From Saccharothrix syringae (GTDB taxonomy: Bacteria; Actinomycetota; Actinomycetes; Mycobacteriales; Pseudonocardiaceae): a stretch of DNA of 64,000 nucleotides. A program made the translations under genes and the position numbers. Where the stretch lies: contig NZ_CP034550.1 of the NCBI RefSeq assembly GCF_009498035.1, positions 806,001-870,000 on the forward strand, given 5' to 3'. The notes under the pieces were generated by a model. That model was given only the letters and a program-made list of their open reading frames with translations, searched no databases and was not told the origin of the DNA. Shown here one piece after another: positions 35,649 to 44,618 of the stretch. Every line of letters starts with the position of its first letter. Positions within the stretch are counted from its first letter, which is position 1.

Positions 35649-36473
35649 GTGCCCGAGCTGAGGAACACCACCCTGGTCGACGCCCCGCTGAGCACGGTCG
35701 CCGCCGCCCTGCTGGACGGCCTGCTGCTGGCCCGCGCCGTCCGGGGCCTGGGCGTGCGCATCTCGGGCGAGCCGGTCCTGTACCGGGGCGCCTCCCTGAC
35801 CGGCTCCGTGGGCCCGGTCAACGGCGTGCTGGTCGTGACCCGAGCGGACACCACCGGCGTGTCGGCCGAGCTGGTCGGCGGCCCCCTGCCGCGACTGACC
35901 CTGACCACCGACCTCCTGCACACCGGCGGCGGCACCATGGTGGTCGACTCGGTCGAGTGGACCAGCCCGGGCGGCCCGGTGGGCCGCCTGGCCGACGTCG
36001 TGGTGGGCCGGGGCCTGGCCCTGAAGGTGATGCAGGCCCGCGCCCACGCCGTGTCCCAACGCTCCGTGGAACTCCTCAACGCGCGCGTAGTGGTAGGCGC
36101 CGCCATCATCCGCAACGGCCTCCTGCTGGCCCAGCAGCGCTCCTACCCCCCGGACACCGCCGGCCGCTGGGAACTCCCCGGCGGCCGCGTCGAACCGGGC
36201 GAGACCGACCACGACGCGGTCATCCGCGAGTGCCGCGAGGAACTGGGCGTCACCGTCGTCCCCGACACCCGCCTGGCCCCCGACGTCCCCCTGCGCCCCG
36301 ACCTCCTCCTCCGCGCCTACACCGCCCACCTGCCCGAAGGCACCCCCACCCCCACCGACCACCAGGCCGTCCGCTGGATCGGCCCCACCGAACTGGACAC
36401 CCTCGACTGGCTCCCCGCCGACCGGGTCCTCCTCCCCGCCCTGCACCCCCTCCTAACCCCAACCCCCACCTAA
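35649..36473 (+). CDS. Nudix hydrolase with N-terminal lipid-binding-like domain
   Basis: 274 residues. The C-terminal half is a Nudix domain of the MutT type, with box GGRVEPGETDHDAVIRECREELGV (about 177-200) matching G-x5-E-x7-R-E-x2-E-E-x-G. It begins VVVGAAIIRNGLLLAQQRSYPP. This suggests hydrolysis of 8-oxo-dGTP or a similar nucleotide. The first 135 residues (ELRNTTLVDAPLSTVAAALLD, then GPVNGVLVVTRADTTGVSAEL) look like a START/SRPBCC-type fold, an unusual fusion. GTG 35649. Convergent with trpS across a large palindromic array. Confidence 0.85.
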   Translation: MPELRNTTLVDAPLSTVAAALLDGLLLARAVRGLGVRISGEPVLYRGASLTGSVGPVNGVLVVTRADTTGVSAELVGGPLPRLTLTTDLLHTGGGTMVVDSVEWTSPGGPVGRLADVVVGRGLALKVMQARAHAVSQRSVELLNARVVVGAAIIRNGLLLAQQRSYPPDTAGRWELPGGRVEPGETDHDAVIRECREELGVTVVPDTRLAPDVPLRPDLLLRAYTAHLPEGTPTPTDHQAVRWIGPTELDTLDWLPADRVLLPALHPLLTPTPT

Positions 36474-36479
36474 CCCCGC

Positions 36480-36663
36480 GCGTGTCATGCCTCCAGCCCC
36501 CGCGTGTCATGCCCTCAACCCCGGCGTGTCATGCGCCCAGCACCCGCGTGTCATGCATTCAGCTCCCCCCTCCAGAGGGCGCGAGCGCATGACTCACGAG
36601 GTCTGAGCGCATGACACGCGCGGCTTGAGCGCATGACACGCGGGGTCTGAGTGCATGACACGC
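36480..36663. repeat. 4+4 palindromic array with exact 22-nt period
   Basis: GCGTGTCATG occurs at 36480, 36502, 36524 and 36546; its complement CATGACACGC occurs at 36610, 36632 and 36654, and a degenerate copy at 36588. Every interval is 22 nt, and all four pairs share one dyad centre (36571.5). The whole can fold into one hairpin of about 184 nt, or four stacked stems. It lies between the convergent Nudix and trpS genes. Outer half-units are also similar (GGGG-x-CTGAG). Possible bidirectional terminator or mobile palindromic element. Confidence 0.95.
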
Positions 36664-36675
36664 CGGGGGTGGGGG

Positions 36676-37641
36676 TCAGCCGAGGCCGGAGACCCGCAGG
36701 GCGGCGTCGAGGCGGTGGCGGCAGCGGTCGCGGGTGCGCTCGGCGCCGTGGGCGCGGACGCGGTCCAGCTCGGCCGGGTCGTCCAGGAGTTCCCGGGTCC
36801 GCTCCCGGATCGGGCGCAGCTCCTCGACCACGGCCTCCGCGACGACCTCCTTCAGGTCGTCGTACGTGGCGTGGGCACCGGCCAGCTCCTGCGGCTCCTT
36901 GCCCGTGCACGCGCTCAGGATCTCCAGCAGGTTCGCCACGCCCGGCTGCTCCTCGGGCGCGTAGCGCACCTCCGCCCGGTCGTCGGTCACCGCCCGCCGG
37001 ATCTTGCGCCGCACCAGGTCGGGCGGGTCGAGCACGAACACCGTGCCCGCCGCGTCCTTCGCCGTCTTGTCCATCTTGCGCGTCGGGTCGGCCAGGTCGC
37101 GCACCCGCGCCCCGGTCGGCGGCACCACCGCGCGCGGCACCGCGAACACCTCGCCGTACGTGCCGTTGAACCGCCGCGCCAGCGCCCGGGCCAGCTCCAC
37201 GTGCTGCTTCTGGTCGTCACCCACCGGCACCTCGTGCGCGCCCTGCAGCAGGATGTCGGACGCCATCAGCACCGGGTAGGTCAGCAGGCTCAGCCGCACC
37301 GACGACCGCCCCACCGACTTCTCCTTGAACTGCACCATCCGCGCCGCCTCGCCGTACGTGCAGGTGCACTCCAGCACCCAGGTCAGCGCACCCAGCTCCC
37401 GCACCAGGTCCGACTGCACCGACACCGACCTGGGGTCCACGCCGGAGGCGATCACCACGGCCAGCTGCTCCCGGGTCAGCGCCCGCAGCCGGGACGGGTT
37501 GTGCGACGTCGTCATCGCGTGCAGGTCGCTGATGAAGTAGATGTCCTCCTCGCCGCCGTCGACGGCCCACTGCCGGACGGCGCCGAGGTAGTTGCCCAGC
37601 TGGACCTGGCCGGACGGGGTGATCGCGGAGAGCCTGACCAT
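36676..37641 (-). CDS. trpS: tryptophanyl-tRNA synthetase, auxiliary-like
   Basis: 321 residues, class I synthetase charging tRNA-Trp. The HIGH-type motif is GNYLGA (about 16-21, after ITPSGQVQL); substrate-pocket blocks YFISDLHAMT and GDDQKQHVELAR are present. The KMSKS loop reads RKMDKT, a departure from the consensus that I associate with auxiliary, indolmycin-type-resistant TrpRS forms. ATG 37641 with GAAGGGAT upstream. Preceded by a Trp-leader attenuator, as reported for the auxiliary TrpRS of Streptomyces coelicolor. A housekeeping copy should lie elsewhere in the genome. Confidence 0.93.
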   Translation of the reverse strand: MVRLSAITPSGQVQLGNYLGAVRQWAVDGGEEDIYFISDLHAMTTSHNPSRLRALTREQLAVVIASGVDPRSVSVQSDLVRELGALTWVLECTCTYGEAARMVQFKEKSVGRSSVRLSLLTYPVLMASDILLQGAHEVPVGDDQKQHVELARALARRFNGTYGEVFAVPRAVVPPTGARVRDLADPTRKMDKTAKDAAGTVFVLDPPDLVRRKIRRAVTDDRAEVRYAPEEQPGVANLLEILSACTGKEPQELAGAHATYDDLKEVVAEAVVEELRPIRERTRELLDDPAELDRVRAHGAERTRDRCRHRLDAALRVSGLG

Positions 37642-37687
37642 GGGGTGAATCCCTTCGGGGGTGGGCCCGCCGAAGGGTCCCCCGAAC

Positions 37688-37721
37688 AACGCGAAGGCCG
37701 CCTCGACGGGCGGCCTGCGTT
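37688..37721 (-). terminator. attenuator terminator hairpin of trpS
   Basis: On the minus strand GGCCGCC-CGTCGA-GGCGGCC forms a 7-bp GC stem, extended by AACGC pairing with GCGTT across a small internal loop, and followed by U-rich GTT bases. The 5' arm GGCCGCC can instead pair with GGCGGCC inside the last codons of the leader peptide gene, giving a mutually exclusive antiterminator. Confidence 0.75.
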
Positions 37722-37740
37722 GGTTTCGGAACGCGCAGTC

Positions 37741-37788
37741 TCAGGGCCGCCGGGAAGACGGCCACCAGGACGTGTGGACAACGCGCAC
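37741..37788 (-). CDS. Trp-rich leader peptide of trpS (MRVVHTSWWPSSRRP)
   Basis: 15-codon gene starting GTG and ending TGA, with two adjacent Trp codons at 8 and 9. Its Arg-Arg-Pro codons contain GGCGGCC, the antiterminator strand. A ribosome stalled at the first Trp codon leaves this strand free to pair with the terminator's 5' arm; a ribosome reaching the stop covers it, so the terminator forms. This is the classical logic of amino-acid attenuation. TAGCAT ends 7 nt before the GTG, so the leader is itself leaderless. Confidence 0.82.
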   Translation of the reverse strand: MRVVHTSWWPSSRRP

Positions 37789-37795
37789 GGCCCCG

Positions 37796-37824
37796 ATGCT
37801 AGCGGCTCCCGCCGGGACCGCGAA
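37796..37824 (-). promoter_or_regulatory. promoter of the trpS leader
   Basis: TTCGCG (37819-37824), 17-base spacer, TAGCAT (37796-37801) on the minus strand, followed after 7 nt by the GTG of the Trp leader peptide. Spacing is optimal; the -35 match is moderate. Confidence 0.55.
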
Positions 37825-37860
37825 GGCCCCACATGGACTTCGCGACGTGGCATACGGCCC

Positions 37861-37992
37861 TCACGCCGCCTTCTTCCCGTCCTTCTTCTTGGCCTTGAGC
37901 AGGGCGAACACCGGGCAGCGCCGGCAGCGGGGGTCCGACCGGCAGCACTTCTTCTTCACCTTGCCCTTGCCCACGCGACGCGCTCCGCTCAT
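37861..37992 (-). CDS. 43-residue Cys/Lys-rich microprotein
   Basis: Reads MSGARRVGKGKVKKKCCRSD..., then PRCRRCPVFALLKAKKKDGKKAA. Four Cys in CC-x6-C-x2-C could bind a zinc ion or an iron-sulfur centre; basic flanks suit nucleic-acid contact. ATG 37992. A 19-bp iron-box-like palindrome ends 16 bases upstream, suggesting iron-dependent repression. Lies between the trpS leader and typA, divergent from typA. Gene call rests on start, conserved-looking Cys spacing and regulatory site; function unknown. Confidence 0.7.
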   Translation of the reverse strand: MSGARRVGKGKVKKKCCRSDPRCRRCPVFALLKAKKKDGKKAA

Positions 37993-38007
37993 CCAGGTGT
38001 CCCCAGA

Positions 38008-38026
38008 CTAGGTGAGGCTGACCTCA
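38008..38026. promoter_or_regulatory. iron box (IdeR/DmdR/DtxR-type site)
   Basis: CTAGGTGAGGCTGACCTCA agrees with the classical consensus TTAGGTTAGGCTAACCTAA at 15 of 19 positions, including the central AGGCT and ACCT half. It sits 16 bases upstream of the Cys-rich microprotein start, where a bound repressor would block its promoter, and about 110 bases upstream of typA. Confidence 0.65.
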
Positions 38027-38137
38027 CCTGCCGTCCCCCGTGTGGTAATGACGACCCGCCCGCTAGACTGGTTGAGGCTGCGCGCGTCCTTTCGTCCCAG
38101 CGCCCGGCCTCCCTCGAATCAGCTCTAGGAGTTCCGC

Positions 38138-40039
<1,902 letters not shown>

Positions 40040-40080
40040 CCCCGCGCTGCGGGGCTTGCTCCTTATATATAGGGTGCGCT

Positions 40081-40119
40081 GACAGGCGCCCCAGGGCTCC
40101 TGGCCCTGGGGCGCCTGTC
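40081..40119 (+). terminator. intrinsic terminator of typA
   Basis: GACAGGCGCCCCAGGG (40081-40096) pairs perfectly over 16 bp with 40104-40119 across a 7-base loop, followed by CGTTTCT. The 14 bases before it include TTATATATA, a striking AT island in this genome. Confidence 0.9.
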
Positions 40120-40429
40120 CGTTTCTGGCGGTTTGGGGCGTTTCGGCTACACGATCGGGTGGTCCAGGCCCGGATATGTACGAAAACCGGGGGTCCGGCA
40201 CTCGGTTGAAATATGAGGAAACCGACCAACCCGAGCCCCCTGGCCACCACCCGCCCCACCCCGCCACCCAAGCCGACCCGATCGGCCCGACCAGGCCGGT
40301 CGCCCCCGGCCCGCCTCCCCGCCCAGCGCGGCCCCCGCCCGCACGTGCGCGTGTACCCGGAGCAACCGCTCGCTCGCGCTGCGTGTGCGGGTGTGTGAGG
40401 AGGCAGCTTGCGGCCAGGGCTCCTGCTGC

Positions 40430-40595
40430 CAGGACCTCCGTGGCTGGAAGTTCTGTGGCGGGGACCTCCGTGGCCTGGACCCTGCGGCCGGGACCCCTGC
40501 GGCGGGAAGCTCTGTGGCCGTGACCCCTGCGGCCAGGCCCCCTGTGGCTGGGACCTCCGCGGCCCGACCCCCTGCGGCCCGACCCCTGCGGCATG
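40430..40595. repeat. degenerate 15-nt minisatellite upstream of the LpqW-like gene
   Basis: About eleven units of the type GACCCCTGCGGCCGG / GACCTCCGTGGCTGG. The 653-base gap from 40040 to 40692 contains, in order, the AT-rich spot, the typA terminator, about 300 bases of Pro/Arg-type GC-rich sequence with no supportable gene, this repeat, and a promoter-less-looking 100 bases before the lipoprotein start. Confidence 0.7.
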
Positions 40596-40692
40596 AAGTC
40601 GGAGCCCGGAACCCCCGTGGTTCGGGCCCCGCCCACAAGGCCGGCAGGGCCTCGGCGGCCGTCGGTGCGGGGCGTCTGGCACGCTCGTCACC

Positions 40693-42357
40693 ATGGGCAA
40701 GCGATCGGTTGTGGCGGTGTTGGCCGCGGTTTTGCTGGTGGCGGCTTGCACGGCCACCCCACCCCCGCCCCTGGTGCCGTCCACGCCAGGCATGACCGTC
40801 GTGCCCAAGGAGAAGCAGAACGAGCTGGTGGTCGGCGTCGACGACGTCAAGGGCGGCTACAACCCCCACACCCTCGCCGCCCAGTCGACGATCACCACGG
40901 CCCTCGCCTCGCTGCTCCTGCCCTCCACCTTCCGCACCGACCAGGACGGCAGCCCCCGGCTCGACCTCGACCTGATGGTGAACGCCGAGGTCACCGACGC
41001 CGAGCCGTACACCGTGACCTACACGCTGCGGCGCGACGCGAGCTGGTCGGACTCCGCCCCCATCGCGGCCGAGGACTTCGTCTACCTCTGGCAGCGCATG
41101 CGCGAGGAGCCCGGCGTCATCAACCCCGCCGGCTACCGCCTGATCGACGACATCGCCAGCCGCGAGGGGGGGAAGGTCGTCGAGGTGGTGTTCAGCCGCC
41201 CCTACCCGGGGTGGCGCAGCCTGTTCCACGACCTGCTGCCCGCCCACCTGCTCAAGGACGCCCCCGGCGGCTGGGGCGCCGCGCTGGCCGACAGCTTCCC
41301 GGCGACCGGGGGGCCGTTCGCCGTCCGGACGCTCGACCAGCCCCGCGGCGAGATCGTCCTGGAGCGCAACGACCGCTACTGGGAGCAGCCGCCCGCGCTC
41401 GACCGGCTCGTCCTGCGCCGGGCGAGCCAGCACGACACCGTCGAGGCCCTGGACACCGGTGACGACCAGGTCGCGCTGATCCGGGCCGACGCCATCGCGG
41501 TCAGGGACGTCGCGGAGCTGGGGCGCGAGGTCGCCGTGACGACCGTGCCCCGGCCGGAGGTCGTCACCGTGCTCTTCCGGCCCGCGTCCCCCCGGCTGGG
41601 TGATGTCCGGCTTCGGACCGCGCTGATGGACATCCTCAACCGCGACCAGCTGATCGACCTCGGCACCCGCAGCGGCCCCAGCGCGGGGCTCCGCGCCGAC
41701 GCCCACGTCATCCCACCGTCGAAGAACGGTTACAAAGCGACCATGCCGGCCCGCGCCGGCAACGCCACGCAACTGCTCGCTGAATCGGGTTACACCCAGG
41801 TGGAGGGGCGGTGGGTGCGGGACGGCAAGCCGCTGGAGTTGACCGTCGCGGCACCGGCCGGGGTGGAGCCGTACGCGGCCGTCGCGAACGAGGTCCAGCG
41901 TCAACTGTCATTGTCCGGAATCGCGGTCCGGGTCCTGACAACGCAGCCCAATGACTTGTTCGGCGAAGATCTGGCCGGTGCGGACAACCCTGACAACGTC
42001 GTCGACATTGCCGTGGTGCCCCAGTTGGACACCGGTGATTCGGCGGCGGTTCTGGCTTCCGCATTCGGCTGCAGGACGTCACCGGAGGCGGGTGGTACAC
42101 CCATTCCGGGGAATCTGTCGGGTTTCTGCGACCAGGCCGTCCAGCCGGTGATCGAGCAGGCGCTGACGGGTGAGGTGCTGTTGTCCGACGCCCTCGCCGC
42201 GGTCGAGCCGGTGCTCTGGCAGCAGGCCGTCTCGATGCCGTTGTTCCAGGTAGCCGACCTGCTGGTGGTGTTGCCGGAGGCCCGGGGGGTCACCGCGGGC
42301 GCCCCGTTCGCGGGTCCGCTGAGCGGCGCGCCGACGTGGCGGCGGGAAGGTCGTTGA
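40693..42357 (+). CDS. LpqW-like family-5 extracellular lipoprotein
   Basis: 554 residues. Signal peptide with lipobox VAAC (Cys about 19). Family-5 solute-binding fold: ELVVGVDDVKGGYNPHTLAAQS, YTLRRDASWSDSAPIAAEDFVYLWQRM, ATGGPFAVRTLDQPRGEIVLERNDRYW. In mycobacteria the same position beside typA is held by LpqW, which steers phosphatidylinositol mannoside flow to lipoarabinomannan rather than transporting peptides. By synteny I prefer that role over peptide import; the permease genes come only after a second binding protein. Confidence 0.82.
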   Translation: MGKRSVVAVLAAVLLVAACTATPPPPLVPSTPGMTVVPKEKQNELVVGVDDVKGGYNPHTLAAQSTITTALASLLLPSTFRTDQDGSPRLDLDLMVNAEVTDAEPYTVTYTLRRDASWSDSAPIAAEDFVYLWQRMREEPGVINPAGYRLIDDIASREGGKVVEVVFSRPYPGWRSLFHDLLPAHLLKDAPGGWGAALADSFPATGGPFAVRTLDQPRGEIVLERNDRYWEQPPALDRLVLRRASQHDTVEALDTGDDQVALIRADAIAVRDVAELGREVAVTTVPRPEVVTVLFRPASPRLGDVRLRTALMDILNRDQLIDLGTRSGPSAGLRADAHVIPPSKNGYKATMPARAGNATQLLAESGYTQVEGRWVRDGKPLELTVAAPAGVEPYAAVANEVQRQLSLSGIAVRVLTTQPNDLFGEDLAGADNPDNVVDIAVVPQLDTGDSAAVLASAFGCRTSPEAGGTPIPGNLSGFCDQAVQPVIEQALTGEVLLSDALAAVEPVLWQQAVSMPLFQVADLLVVLPEARGVTAGAPFAGPLSGAPTWRREGR

Positions 42358-42407
42358 CCGTTGACCGGTACGAAACACTGGCTTCAAGATGCGTTCGTGA
42401 GGCAGTA

Positions 42408-42436
42408 TTGACAGTATTCCCGGCGACCGGTTAACG
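42408..42436 (+). promoter_or_regulatory. strong-looking promoter of the peptide-binding protein gene
   Basis: Perfect TTGACA (42408-42413), 17-base spacer, TTAACG (42431-42436). CAGTATT is directly repeated at 42403 and 42412 across the -35. The 283-base region 42358-42640 is less GC-rich than its surroundings and leaves a leader of nearly 200 nt before the AGGAGG site. Confidence 0.55.
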
Positions 42437-42640
42437 AAGGTTCCCGCCTGTAACGACGGAGTCGCTTGCTGCGACCGACGTGTCACCCTTTGGTCACGAT
42501 CAGTGGAAGGGGTAGTGACCGTCCGGCGCACCGCTTCTTATCGTGCTGCAACGGTGTGTCGGTTCGGGGCGCGTTTGGCACATCACGGTTATGGGTGGAA
42601 GTCGGCCTCCGGTCGCTCCAACCCGGTGCTAGGAGGGCAC

Positions 42641-44470
42641 GTGTCGATGAGGAGATCAAAAGCTGTCTCGGCGCTCGCGCTGTTGACGAGCGCCACCCTC
42701 GCGCTGAGCGCGTGTGGTGGAGGCGGCTCGGACAGCGGCGGCACGGGTGGGCAGCAGGACGCCAACCCGGGTGAGATCGGCGGCCAGGACGAGGTGTTCA
42801 AGCGTCCCAAGGTGGACGACATCGGCGAGATCGCGGTCGCCGTGGAAGAGGGCTTCCACAACTACAACAACAACATCGGCGCGACGAACAACTTCTCCAG
42901 CACCATCGCGCTGTCCAACGTGCAGCCCTCGCCGTACATCACCGACCTGGTCGACGGCAAGGTGATCATCAAGGTGGACGGCGACCTGATGGAGTCCATC
43001 AAGGTCACCTCCAACGACCCGCAGGTCATCGAGTGGAAGGTCAACAAGGAGGCGGTCTGGTCCGACGGCCAGCCCATCGACTGCGACGACTTCCACCTGA
43101 AGTGGCTGGCGGCCACGAGCAAGGCCACCGTCAAGGGTGAGGACGGCGAGGAAGCCTCGATCTTCGACTCGACCCCGACCGGGTACGAGAACATCGAGAA
43201 GCTCGAGTGCTCGGACAACGACAAGACGATCACCACGACGTTCTTCAAGGACAAGCCGTTCGCGGACTACCGCGCGCTGTTCTCGCAGCCGGGCAGCGAC
43301 AGCCTGCTGCCGGCGCACGTCCTGGAGCAGAAGACCGGCGTGGCGGACATCACCAAGGTCCTGCCCTCGCAGAACGACGACACGGTCAAGAAGGTCGCCG
43401 AGTTCTACACCACGGGCTGGCTGGGCTTCGACCCGTCCGTCGCCCTGTCCGGCGGCCCGTACACGATCGTCTCCTCGGACCTGAAGGACCAGACCGTCCT
43501 GGAGCGCAACCCCAAGTGGTGGGGCAACCCGGGTGGTCCGGCCAAGGTCATCCTGAAGACCAACACCGACGCCCAGTCGGCGGCCCAGCAGCTGCAGAAC
43601 AAGGAAGTCGCGGTCATCGCCCCGCAGGCCGACCCGGCGGTCGCCCAGCAGCTCCGCGGTGACAGCGCCTACGACGTCTACGCGGCCGGTGGCCAGACCT
43701 TCGAGCACGTCGACTTCAACATGTCGCGCCCGCTGTTCGCGCAGAACAAGGACCTGCGCCTGGCGATCGCGCAGTGCTTCGACCGGCAGCAGCTGGTCGA
43801 GAAGCTGGTGGCGGACGTCGACCCGAACGCCAAGCCGCTGGGCAGCCTGGTGTTCATGCCGAACGAGGTCGGCTACGAGGACCACTACGGCGACGTCGGC
43901 AACGGCGACGTGGCGGCGGCCAAGAAGACCCTCGAGGACGGCGGCTGGAAGCTGGGCGCCGACGGCATCTACACCAAGGGCGAGTTCCGCGCGTCCTTCG
44001 CGCTGGGCCACAAGATCGTGCAGCGCCGCGCCGACACCGTGCGCATCCTGCAGGACAAGTGCAAGCAGGCCGGCATCGAGATCGTCGACGACCAGGCGGC
44101 GGACTTCAACGACAAGCGCCTCCCGGCCTCGGAGTTCGACGCGGCCCTGTTCGCGTGGGTCGGCCAGCCGCTGAAGGCCGGCGCGTACGGCAACTACGCG
44201 CAGAAGGCCAAGGGCGGTTCGGGCAACTACAACCTCTACGACTCGGCCGCGGTGACCGAGAAGTGGGCGGCCGCGAACGGTGAGCTGGACTACCAGAAGC
44301 GCATCACGCAGATGAACGAGGTCGACAAGCAGATGCGCGACGACCTGCACAGCGTGCCGCTGTTCCAGCTGTCCGACTTCGCCGCGTCGAGCGCGGACAT
44401 CGGCCCGATCTCCTACATCGGCGTCGGTGGCGGTGTGACCTGGAACGTGTACGCCTGGCAGAAGAAGTAA
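42641..44470 (+). CDS. family-5 peptide-binding lipoprotein of the dpp-type importer
   Basis: 609 residues. AGGAGG at 42631 allows GTG 42641 or ATG 42647. Signal peptide with lipobox LSAC (Cys about 25), then a Gly/Ser linker. Binding-protein blocks: EWKVNKEAVWSDGQPIDCDDFHLKWLAA, LSGGPYTIVSSDLKDQTVLERNPKWW, LRLAIAQCFDRQQLVEKL. Delivers oligopeptides to the permease encoded downstream. Codon use is strongly biased to AAC/AAG/GAC, suggesting high expression. A hairpin after the stop probably lowers read-through into the permease genes. Confidence 0.9.
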   Translation: MSMRRSKAVSALALLTSATLALSACGGGGSDSGGTGGQQDANPGEIGGQDEVFKRPKVDDIGEIAVAVEEGFHNYNNNIGATNNFSSTIALSNVQPSPYITDLVDGKVIIKVDGDLMESIKVTSNDPQVIEWKVNKEAVWSDGQPIDCDDFHLKWLAATSKATVKGEDGEEASIFDSTPTGYENIEKLECSDNDKTITTTFFKDKPFADYRALFSQPGSDSLLPAHVLEQKTGVADITKVLPSQNDDTVKKVAEFYTTGWLGFDPSVALSGGPYTIVSSDLKDQTVLERNPKWWGNPGGPAKVILKTNTDAQSAAQQLQNKEVAVIAPQADPAVAQQLRGDSAYDVYAAGGQTFEHVDFNMSRPLFAQNKDLRLAIAQCFDRQQLVEKLVADVDPNAKPLGSLVFMPNEVGYEDHYGDVGNGDVAAAKKTLEDGGWKLGADGIYTKGEFRASFALGHKIVQRRADTVRILQDKCKQAGIEIVDDQAADFNDKRLPASEFDAALFAWVGQPLKAGAYGNYAQKAKGGSGNYNLYDSAAVTEKWAAANGELDYQKRITQMNEVDKQMRDDLHSVPLFQLSDFAASSADIGPISYIGVGGGVTWNVYAWQKK

Positions 44471-44515
44471 CAAAGACCAGGTAAAGCACGAACCGGGTAA
44501 GCACGATCATTTCCG

Positions 44516-44550
44516 CCGGGGGGCCGGTGCCACAAGCACCGGCCCCCCGG
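44516..44550 (+). terminator. hairpin between binding-protein and permease genes
   Basis: CCGGGGGGCCGGTGC pairs perfectly over 15 bp with its complement across CACAA. No U-tract. Such a partial terminator commonly sets a surplus of binding protein over membrane subunits. TAGGCT at 44567-44572 may be a second promoter for the permease genes. Confidence 0.85.
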
Positions 44551-44618
44551 ACGGTGTCCGCGTCCGGTAGGCTCTCACGCTCGCACGCGGGGGTGCCTAG
44601 GGAGACTAGAGACTCGTC

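Noticed and set aside
37642..37860. T-box riboswitch upstream of trpS
   Set aside because: No T-box core sequence or specifier stem; a leader peptide with two Trp codons and three complementary strands explains the region better.
40213..40398. 61-codon open frame between typA and the LpqW-like gene
   Set aside because: No ribosome site or promoter, Pro/Arg low complexity, no recognisable domain.
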